Origin: Bacteroidota bacterium
Lineage (GTDB): Bacteria; Bacteroidota; Kryptoniia; Kryptoniales; JAKASW01
Direction: 5' to 3'
Length of the DNA: 6,550 nt
Assembly: GCA_021785235.1 (NCBI GenBank)
Contig: JAJYGB010000583.1
Location: forward strand, 1 to 6,550
Below are positions 1-5,819 of this stretch, piece after piece (the first letter of the stretch is position 1; each line of letters starts with the position of its first letter). The position numbers and the translations under genes were made by a program. The notes under the pieces are model-generated. The model had not been told where the DNA came from, did not search any database, and saw nothing but the letters and a program-made list of their open reading frames with translations.

Positions 1-1837
1 CGGTGATCCCGTATCCGGCGAGGTTTCCGTTAGCGTTGAACGCGTAAACCAGGGCTCCGCTTACACCTTCCGACGACGAGCCGGAGGTGACTGTGCCGTT
101 GATCGAAGTATAACCGGCAAGTGAGGAAGGCATGGGCATCACATATATATTAACGCCGCTTGTTGAGTTGCCGTCGACCGGCACCGCTGAGGCTTCGTTC
201 CATTTCAGGGTCGGTCCGGTCAGGCTGTAGAATGACGGGACGTAGCCGCCAAGCGGTATCGCGAGAATCTTATAATATCCCGGAGGGAGGTTCTCTAGCG
301 TATAGGCGCCTGTGCTGTCCGCATCCGCGAAATACGCTCCTGCCACGTGCAGCTTGAGCGTGTCGCGATAGTTCCAGACGTCACGGAAGGCGATAATCCT
401 CGCCGCTACACCGGCTCCGCTTGTCGAATCCACTATCATTCCGCTGATCTGACCGAGCGCCACCGGCGGAAGCGGCGAAAGTGCGAAATTGATGTTTGCC
501 GTATCGCTGTTTACCGCGATAATGTCGGCCGACAGAAGATCGGATTCGTTGTTGTAGAAGACCTTTGTGTAACCGGCCGCCTTGGCAAACGCGATGTAGA
601 AACCCTGCGGCAGAGAGTCTGAGTAGACTCCGTTACTGTCTGTGTGGGTCTTGAAAACGAAGGGCGAATCGCCGTCCAGGCTGAAATGGCGAACGGTGTG
701 CCTCTCCTGGTACATGTTCTGGAAGATGGCTCTGTAGTCATCGCTTTTCTGCCATTCGTTCTGATCTTCCTTCGCCGAATTGAACACAAAGCCGGCTCTC
801 GCGAACACAACCAGGGCACCCTTCAGTGCCGTACCGTTGGTGTCCGTCACCGCGCCGCTGACCACAAACTTGGGGAGGTCTGCGTAGCGATTTGGCAGTT
901 TGAAATCGGCGATTTGTGTCGTGGTATCGCTGACCACTACGGGAGTAGCGTTTATAATGCTGTAGACACCGTCGTACCACTGCGCCACGTAATTCGGATT
1001 GGAAGGAGTCGCGTGGACCAGGTACTTGCCAGCGTCCACATGCGTAATTCTGTAGTCACCGTTGGAATCCGTGACTGCGTGATAATCAAAATGCCAATCC
1101 AGGTCTCCCTGGTAGAGTTTCACGAGCGCGTTCGGAATCGGGTTGCCGAGAGTGTCGGTAACTGTTCCGGCTATCGTGCCGTTGATCGACGCGACTCTTA
1201 TGGCGAACTCCTGTCTTGCACGGCCGCCGTTACTGGAAAGGGCCACTACATCGACATCGTACCAGCCTCTGACCTGCGGGGTCCATTTAATCAGCCCGGT
1301 GGAATCCATCGTCATTAGCGGCGGATGATCCTCGCCGAGCCTGTAAGTCAGCACCGATGTCGTGTCCGAAGACACGGCCTGTACCTGATATGTGTAGAGC
1401 GAATCGACCGTGCCATTGTATGACGGCGTTGAGGTTATCGTGACGTGATCACGGTTCATGTCGCTTGAGTCGACAAACACTTTCGCGAAATTACTCACAA
1501 GGACTTGCCCTGAACCATTGAACGCCCTTACTTGATAAACAAGGACGGAACTTGCCGACGGCATCGTCGTGTCCTGGTATTCGGTTGCCGTAGTCGAATC
1601 GATCCGGCTGTACGAGATATTGAGACTCGTGTCGCTCATGCTCATTTGTCCCCGATACACGAGGAAGTACGAGACGGTGAAGCTCTCCGGAGCCTCCCAG
1701 GAGAGCGCTACCTTTCCTTCATCGATGGATGCTTCGAGAGAGAAGCTTCCCATCATCATCTGCGCGAACGCCGACGAGAAAGTCAGCATCAATCCCGCCA
1801 TTAAGAAGAAAGAAAGAGTATATAATTTTCTATTCAT
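1..1837 (-). CDS. Exported modular surface protein with FN3-like, cadherin-like and carboxypeptidase-regulatory-like modules (partial, C-terminus off the left edge)
   Basis: An uninterrupted frame of 612 codons runs from an ATG at 1837 and is still open at base 1, so the C-terminus is missing. Residues 1-25 form a signal peptide (NRK, a hydrophobic core, then AFA before Q26). Residues about 31-130 look like a fibronectin-III domain (VALSWEAP, YFLVYRG, YQVRAFN). Residues about 133-217 resemble a cadherin-like/Ig domain (YTYQVQAV, LTYRL, DSTGLIKWTP, YDVDVVAL). Three carboxypeptidase-regulatory-like modules follow at about 218-311, 324-452 and 462-568, and a fourth starts near 578. Each has a G-x-V-x-D opening strand (weaker in the fourth), and the first three end in a line such as DFKLP or NFALSPLP. 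No catalytic residues are visible. A structural or adhesive role at the cell surface is inferred. A T9SS sorting domain may lie beyond the edge but cannot be seen. A near sigma-54 promoter and GGAGG support the start. Confidence 0.88.
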   Translation of the reverse strand, partial: MNRKLYTLSFFLMAGLMLTFSSAFAQMMMGSFSLEASIDEGKVALSWEAPESFTVSYFLVYRGQMSMSDTSLNISYSRIDSTTATEYQDTTMPSASSVLVYQVRAFNGSGQVLVSNFAKVFVDSSDMNRDHVTITSTPSYNGTVDSLYTYQVQAVSSDTTSVLTYRLGEDHPPLMTMDSTGLIKWTPQVRGWYDVDVVALSSNGGRARQEFAIRVASINGTIAGTVTDTLGNPIPNALVKLYQGDLDWHFDYHAVTDSNGDYRITHVDAGKYLVHATPSNPNYVAQWYDGVYSIINATPVVVSDTTTQIADFKLPNRYADLPKFVVSGAVTDTNGTALKGALVVFARAGFVFNSAKEDQNEWQKSDDYRAIFQNMYQERHTVRHFSLDGDSPFVFKTHTDSNGVYSDSLPQGFYIAFAKAAGYTKVFYNNESDLLSADIIAVNSDTANINFALSPLPPVALGQISGMIVDSTSGAGVAARIIAFRDVWNYRDTLKLHVAGAYFADADSTGAYTLENLPPGYYKILAIPLGGYVPSFYSLTGPTLKWNEASAVPVDGNSTSGVNIYVMPMPSSLAGYTSINGTVTSGSSSEGVSGALVYAFNANGNLAGYGIT

Positions 1838-1842
1838 AAATT

Positions 1843-1847
1843 CCTCC
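1843..1847 (-). promoter_or_regulatory. Ribosome binding site of the modular surface protein
   Basis: GGAGG on the minus strand lies 5 nt before the ATG at 1837. It is the strongest Shine-Dalgarno sequence in the window and fixes the start of this gene, which begins with a clear signal peptide. Confidence 0.85.
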
Positions 1848-1852
1848 AGTTT

Positions 1853-1870
1853 TTGATACAATAAGATCAA
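1853..1870. repeat. Short inverted repeat TTGAT-N8-ATCAA at the predicted transcription start
   Basis: Five-base arms (1853-1857 and 1866-1870) flank 8 nt. One arm overlaps the -12 element of the candidate sigma-54 promoter and the other spans the predicted start of transcription near 1855. It could be an operator or chance; short arms like these are common in AT-rich DNA. Confidence 0.3.
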
Positions 1871-1881
1871 CAGCCGTGCCG
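1866..1881 (-). promoter_or_regulatory. Candidate sigma-54 (-24/-12) promoter of the modular surface protein
   Basis: The minus strand reads CGGCACG-GCTG-TTGAT, against the RpoN consensus TGGCACG-N4-TTGCW. The GG (1880-1879) is followed by exactly 10 nt and then GA (1868-1867), so spacing is correct, but the usually conserved C at -12 is A and the T before GG is C. Transcription would begin near 1855, giving an 18-nt leader that holds the GGAGG. Placement and strand are right. The -12 mismatch lowers confidence: it may be a weak sigma-54 site or a binding site without activity. Confidence 0.5.
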
Positions 1882-1945
1882 TGATAGTTTTGCCCCCATG
1901 AAGTCCTAAAGCGATGAATTCGTCAAGAGAGTTTGCGATAGGAGC

Positions 1946-1977
1946 ATGCAAGAAATGCATCTCACGCGCAGAGCGTG
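1946..1977. repeat. Two adjacent dyads with the same 5-N5-5 geometry
   Basis: ATGCA-N5-TGCAT (1946-1960) and CACGC-N5-GCGTG (1963-1977) lie side by side, two bases apart, between the DUF5683-like gene and the modular surface gene. They start about 26 nt after the stop codon at 2003 and sit roughly 90 to 120 bp upstream of the predicted start of transcription near 1855. No T-run follows either on the minus strand, so they are not a standard intrinsic terminator. They could be mRNA 3'-end hairpins or upstream activator sites. Confidence 0.4.
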
Positions 1978-2002
1978 CGGGAAACACCAGAGGGGGGATT
2001 GA

Positions 2003-2899
2003 TTAGAATTCTAAATGAAAACCCAGACTCAGTGACCGGGTGTCGGGCGAGTAGGCCGCGTCAAGATTGGGAGGTAAGCTCAGGAAAGCATCGAGCTCCG
2101 AGTACAAGTAGATTAACACAAAGGCTGACACGGAATAGATCTCGGTTTTATAGTAAGTGTTGTAAGTGTTATATCGGTTCTCCGCCAGTGTCGGAGTCGT
2201 GGCATTGAGATAGTTTGTCCTTGCATCGCGCCGGAGAAAATCAGACGCTATCGCGGCAACCGCCGTCGCAGCTCCGGCTCCCAGGAGAATATACCCCTTT
2301 GTCTTCCTTCCCTGGTAGACTTGCTCCCAACCCGGAAAAAGAATAGCCCTGAAACTGGGGCCGCGTGAGAAACTCGCGGAACTTTGCGGATGGCCGCCGC
2401 TCCTGGATTCTTCCCTGGCCAAGTCGAGCCGATACTTCTCCTTCGCACTCTCGAAAACCGTGAGGATTTTGGGCGATGTCAGCACGGGATCCAACATCAG
2501 GCTGGAGTCCAGACGGAGGGCGTTAATGAAGTGTTCTTCCGCGGACTCGTTTTTCCCCTGCGCGACGAGTGCGAAACCGAGATACTTCTCCAGCTGTACT
2601 CTGGTCGAGTCGCCCACGTGCTTATCTTCGAGGATGCGGCGAGCCTGCAGCTCAGCAGAGATGTAGGAACCGTTATCGAATAGGCTCTTTATCGCCGCCA
2701 GCGTCGAATCAGACTGGGAAAGGGTTTGAGCCGATGAAGGAGATGAAAAGACTGTAACAATTACGAAAAAAAAGGGGAACGCGGTCCAGATCATCATCCG
2801 CCAGCAGTTGTGTGGATTCACCCGATTTTGCAGAGCTGCAACGGCATCCCGCGGACTCACAAATGGACTTGAGCGGGACCACTGAGCGGCTTTCGTCAT
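2003..2899 (-). CDS. TPR-like plus DUF5683-like envelope protein
   Basis: A 298-residue protein starts at an ATG whose first base is the last base of the kelch gene's stop codon (TAATG), implying translational coupling. Residues 37-51 are a hydrophobic export core and SSA (55-57) could be the cleavage site. This sits unusually far in, so a start at Met35 or Met36 (2797 or 2794) is possible, though neither has a strong ribosome binding site. Residues about 66-152 form TPR-like helices ending in the pattern LDPVLTSPK (136-144), common in envelope TPR proteins. Residues about 181-298 match DUF5683: FRAILFPGWEQVYQG, a membrane helix at about 202-219, a second at about 254-268, LDAFL, and a C-terminus SLGFHLEF. 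The function of DUF5683 is unknown. Membrane anchoring is inferred, and co-expression with the secreted kelch protein suggests a shared envelope role. Confidence 0.85.
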   Translation of the reverse strand: MTKAAQWSRSSPFVSPRDAVAALQNRVNPHNCWRMMIWTAFPFFFVIVTVFSSPSSAQTLSQSDSTLAAIKSLFDNGSYISAELQARRILEDKHVGDSTRVQLEKYLGFALVAQGKNESAEEHFINALRLDSSLMLDPVLTSPKILTVFESAKEKYRLDLAREESRSGGHPQSSASFSRGPSFRAILFPGWEQVYQGRKTKGYILLGAGAATAVAAIASDFLRRDARTNYLNATTPTLAENRYNTYNTYYKTEIYSVSAFVLIYLYSELDAFLSLPPNLDAAYSPDTRSLSLGFHLEF

Positions 2900-4194
2900 T
2901 ATTTGATGAGGACCATTTTCCTGTAAATGCTTCCGGTTTCGCTTTGTAACCTATAAATATAAGCTCCGCTTGGCATATTCGCACCATCGAAAGAGACGGA
3001 GTAAGTCCCCGCGCGGAAATACCCGCCTGCCAGCGTCTTAACCTTCTGGCCCAGCATGTTGTACACGTCGAGACTCACCTTGCTCCCGGGAGAAGGGACG
3101 TCAAACCGTATATTGGTCGTTGGATTGAAAGGGTTCGGATAATTCTGGTCAAGCGTGTAACCGGTGGGGATTGTGCTCCGAACTTCATTGACAGGAGTAA
3201 TGTCGCTGAGCTGAGCAACATCGGAGATTGCCACTTGCCCGTTCAGGTAATCCGGAGAAACACCGCCGAAAAGGTAAACCTGGCCGTCACTCCCAATTGC
3301 CGCGACGAATCCTATCCTTGGAGAGCTAAGCGTCTGTGAAAGGACGGTATCATGTTCCGCCCCCTGCTCATGAAAATCAAGCATTTCTATACGCATATCG
3401 GGATTGCCCGTTCCATTCAGCCCGGATATCACGAAAACAGAATCGTTCTTCTCAGCGACTCCAAAGAGCATTCTCGGCGACCTCAGTGTGACCGCAATCT
3501 CGACGGTCCCGATTGTCGGCACATACCTTTCAATCACGTTAACAAGGCCGAAACTGCCGCTGTTCCCGCCGAATATGTAGACGGACCCATTTACGCGAAA
3601 GACTTTGTGATATGCTCTCGCGAGGGCCATCGGGTAAGTGACTTTCCAGTCCCCACTTTCAACCGAGTAAGCTTCGACTTCACTATAAGGACTTCCCATC
3701 GCCCCGCCCCCGCCGAAGACGAGTATGTGGCTGTCAAATGCCACGGCGGCTGCACCCTTTCGGGCAAGTTTCATGCTCGTGGTATAATGCCATTTGTTTG
3801 CCGACGGGTCGTACACTTCGACGGAGCTCAGCACATTTCCGAGACTGTCCGCGCCACCCATCACGTAAATTGAATCACCAAGCGCGACGGCAGATGCGTA
3901 GACTCTCGGAGTCTCCAAGGGAGCAATATTCGTCTCCCATGTCATTGTCTCAAAATTGAATGCCTGGACGGTCGAAGTTCCCCTCAGATTCCCGATGCTC
4001 CTCCCCTGCAAACCCTGCGCACCGCCTATGAGATATATCCTGTCTTCAATTCTGGCGGAGCACATGCCCACTCTTGGGTACGGCATAGGGGGGATGCTGC
4101 TAACTTCTGCAGATGCAGTAGCTTGCAGCATTCCGGCGAGGGCAAACACCGCAAGAACCGCTTTAAACCAATATTTGTTCTTGTGCCAGTTCAT
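2899..4194 (-). CDS. Secreted kelch-repeat beta-propeller with T9SS C-terminal sorting domain
   Basis: From the ATG at 4194 the protein has 431 residues. Residues 1-29 are a typical signal peptide (basic NWHKNK region, hydrophobic core, ASA cleavage site). Six kelch blades follow, each starting near a PR or AR and carrying a GG turn, at residues 57-58, 113-114, 161-163, 209-210, about 258 (SG) and 310-311: a complete six-bladed propeller. Residues 346-431 are a T9SS type A sorting domain with YPNPFNPTT (352-360), NMLGQKV and a terminal KMVLIK, so export across the outer membrane is expected. The frame extends upstream to a GTG at 4230 overlapping the kinase stop. That start would give an overlong signal peptide and lies upstream of the predicted sigma-54 transcription start near 4203, so ATG 4194 is preferred. 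Neither start has a strong Shine-Dalgarno; GGGGATGG precedes the GTG. Kelch ligands are unknown here. Confidence 0.9.
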   Translation of the reverse strand: MNWHKNKYWFKAVLAVFALAGMLQATASAEVSSIPPMPYPRVGMCSARIEDRIYLIGGAQGLQGRSIGNLRGTSTVQAFNFETMTWETNIAPLETPRVYASAVALGDSIYVMGGADSLGNVLSSVEVYDPSANKWHYTTSMKLARKGAAAVAFDSHILVFGGGGAMGSPYSEVEAYSVESGDWKVTYPMALARAYHKVFRVNGSVYIFGGNSGSFGLVNVIERYVPTIGTVEIAVTLRSPRMLFGVAEKNDSVFVISGLNGTGNPDMRIEMLDFHEQGAEHDTVLSQTLSSPRIGFVAAIGSDGQVYLFGGVSPDYLNGQVAISDVAQLSDITPVNEVRSTIPTGYTLDQNYPNPFNPTTNIRFDVPSPGSKVSLDVYNMLGQKVKTLAGGYFRAGTYSVSFDGANMPSGAYIYRLQSETGSIYRKMVLIK

Positions 4195-4213
4195 GTCTGA
4201 TATGTATATATTC

Positions 4214-4229
4214 TGCAACGATCGTGCCA
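4214..4229 (-). promoter_or_regulatory. Sigma-54 (-24/-12) promoter of the kelch-DUF5683 pair
   Basis: The minus strand reads TGGCACG-ATCG-TTGCA, matching every fixed position of the RpoN consensus TGGCACG-N4-TTGCW, with GG (4228-4227), 10 nt, then GC (4216-4215). AT-rich DNA follows. Transcription would start near 4203, about 9 nt before the ATG at 4194, a short leader without a Shine-Dalgarno. The site begins right at the kinase stop codon (TAG, 4232-4230), in the only gap between two tightly packed genes, and points toward the kelch gene. An activator for this sigma factor is encoded upstream in the window. Confidence 0.82.
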
Positions 4230-5819
4230 CTACTTACCATCCCCGTTGAGAAAGCTGAAATTCAACCTCAACGTGTCGCCAGGATTCACTGTCAAAGTCT
4301 TGACAATGTCCTGAAAGTTTGGGTTGTGAATTCGTATTTTCCGCGTCCCGGCAGAGACAACAATTGGTTCCACAGAAGGAGTCGTCTCGCGGAACTGGTC
4401 GTCAACGTAAACGATTCCCCATGGCTCGACGCTGACTATAAGATAACCGGAATTCGCCAAGAAATTCGCCTCCACAGTTGCCAGCAAATTCCTCCGCACG
4501 TCGACTTGTTTTACAACTGGTGCGAAATTGGGATTGTTGAAAGTGATCGTATGCGTTCCAACCGACATTTTCACTGATCCGGCGATCGGGGTAGTCCCCG
4601 CATATTCGTTGTCGATAAATATCTTTCCCCAGGGCGTGCAGTGAATCGATATATAACCAGAGTCGCTTCCCACACGGGCGGACGCCGCGCCTTCACCAGC
4701 TGCCGGGGAAATCCGCATGGAATCCTTTTTAGCGGCCGCAACGTCGCCGGCAGATTTAATTCCATCTTTCTCCCTACTGTCTTTTTCAGCCGGGGAAGAC
4801 TTCTTTTCGGCCGGTCCGGATTCTCTCACAGCCGCGCGCTCCATTCCAACAGCAGCAGTGGAGTCAGGAAGAATACCCGCGTTTTTCTGCGACGGGTGTT
4901 TGAAGACAAACGACAGTCCGACCAGGAGGATTAGAACAGCAGCAACAGCACCCGCGAGCAAAACATTTCTTGTCCTGCCGGAACGGCGCGTGGGTGACTC
5001 CGGTTTGATCTCCGCACCGACCGCGCCCGGTCCGAGAAATTCAAGCGCCACACCGGCGGAGGGAAACCTGTCATTTCTATCGGGAGCAAGGAGCTTCTTC
5101 AAGAATTCATACACATGCGGGGAACAGCGTGGAGCTAGATACTGTATCGACTCCAGGTCGAAAGACTGAATCTTGTTGATGCATTCAGCGTATGACCTTC
5201 CCGCGAGTATCTTGTCGCCTGTCAGGACTTCCACGAGCGTAACACCAAGCGAGAAAAGGTCTGTCCTGTTGTCGACCGCTTCGCCCCTCGCCTGTTCGGG
5301 AGACATGTAAGCAGGCGTGCCGATCAGGCTCCCTTCCATCGTGAGAGAAGGGGCGTCGGCTACTGCGGCAAGGCCGAAATCTGTGACTTTAATTGCGCCG
5401 CTCTCCGACACCAGTATATTGCCGGGCTTGATATCACGGTGCGTAACACCGCTTTCATGCGCGAAGGAGAGCGCCCGGAGCACAGACGTGGCGACCTTCA
5501 GAAGGAGCTCTTCAGAACGAACGCCGGCGTCAACGAGAAGATCCTCGAGGGACTTCCCCTCGACATATTCCATGACTATAGCCGGCGCGCCGTCTACATC
5601 GGTAAGATCGTAGACCTGCACTATGTTATCCGACTTCAGTATGGCACACGCTTTGGCTTCCCGTGTAAACCTCGCGATGAGATCTCTGTCCCGCAGCAGG
5701 TGTTTATGAAGAACCTTCAGCAAAACGATCCTGTCCAGGACGTTCTGGTGAGCCTTGTAAACGCTTGTGGTCGGGCTCTGGCTGATCAGTTCGAGTATCG
5801 TGAAGCTATCTTGAGTCAC
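4230..5819 (-). CDS. Transmembrane Ser/Thr protein kinase with two C-terminal PEGA domains
   Basis: A 529-residue Hanks-type kinase starts at GTG 5819. Residues about 7-262 are the kinase domain: lysine K35 (VLLKVL), helix-C E54, catalytic HRDIKPGN (127-134, D129, K131, N134), DFG (147-149), GTPAYMSPE (167-175), D187 and R251, so the catalytic core is intact. The ATP-binding glycine loop is odd: residues 13-20 have Ser, Ser and Thr where GxGxxG is expected. A basic stretch (RRSGRTR) precedes one membrane helix (about 286-306). A low-complexity Ala/Lys/Glu/Ser linker (about 310-385) leads to two PEGA domains (388-454 and 458-525), each with a PWG turn and a TTP motif, probably periplasmic. The kinase would phosphorylate proteins in the cytoplasm in response to envelope state. 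Its start overlaps the sigma-54 activator by 14 nt, marking that activator as a likely partner, though no direct evidence of phosphorylation is visible. Confidence 0.93.
   Translation of the reverse strand: MTQDSFTILELISQSPTTSVYKAHQNVLDRIVLLKVLHKHLLRDRDLIARFTREAKACAILKSDNIVQVYDLTDVDGAPAIVMEYVEGKSLEDLLVDAGVRSEELLLKVATSVLRALSFAHESGVTHRDIKPGNILVSESGAIKVTDFGLAAVADAPSLTMEGSLIGTPAYMSPEQARGEAVDNRTDLFSLGVTLVEVLTGDKILAGRSYAECINKIQSFDLESIQYLAPRCSPHVYEFLKKLLAPDRNDRFPSAGVALEFLGPGAVGAEIKPESPTRRSGRTRNVLLAGAVAAVLILLVGLSFVFKHPSQKNAGILPDSTAAVGMERAAVRESGPAEKKSSPAEKDSREKDGIKSAGDVAAAKKDSMRISPAAGEGAASARVGSDSGYISIHCTPWGKIFIDNEYAGTTPIAGSVKMSVGTHTITFNNPNFAPVVKQVDVRRNLLATVEANFLANSGYLIVSVEPWGIVYVDDQFRETTPSVEPIVVSAGTRKIRIHNPNFQDIVKTLTVNPGDTLRLNFSFLNGDGK
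4290..4305. repeat. Perfect inverted repeat TGTCAA-N4-TTGACA, possible activator site
   Basis: Six-base arms (4290-4295 and 4300-4305) flank 4 nt, and a further TGTC follows at 4307-4310. The centre is about 95 bp upstream of the predicted kelch transcription start, where sigma-54 activators usually bind. It lies in the kinase coding sequence for the second PEGA domain, so it could be a coding coincidence. Confidence 0.35.

Noticed and set aside
1171..1190. GGCACG in the minus strand resembling a sigma-54 -24 box
   Set aside because: Ten bases after GG there is GG rather than GC, and it lies inside coding sequence at a conserved carboxypeptidase-regulatory-like strand (NGTIAG).
1398..1416. 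TGGCACG on the minus strand inside the modular surface gene
   Set aside because: The -24 half is good but the -12 half reads ATTCG, not TTGCW; there is no gene start downstream.
160..1856. Several plus-strand open frames of 61 to 224 codons
   Set aside because: All lie antisense to the continuous 612-codon minus-strand gene, overlap each other in different frames, have no recognisable domains, and look like shadows of its codon pattern.
1898..1926. Possible sigma-70 promoter with TTGACG at -35 (1926-1921)
   Set aside because: At 17-nt spacing the -10 would be CTTCAT, only about half matching the consensus; the sigma-54-like site nearer the gene fits better.
1940..2002. Intrinsic terminator after the DUF5683-like gene
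   Set aside because: The hairpins present have short 5-bp stems and no T-run follows on the minus strand.
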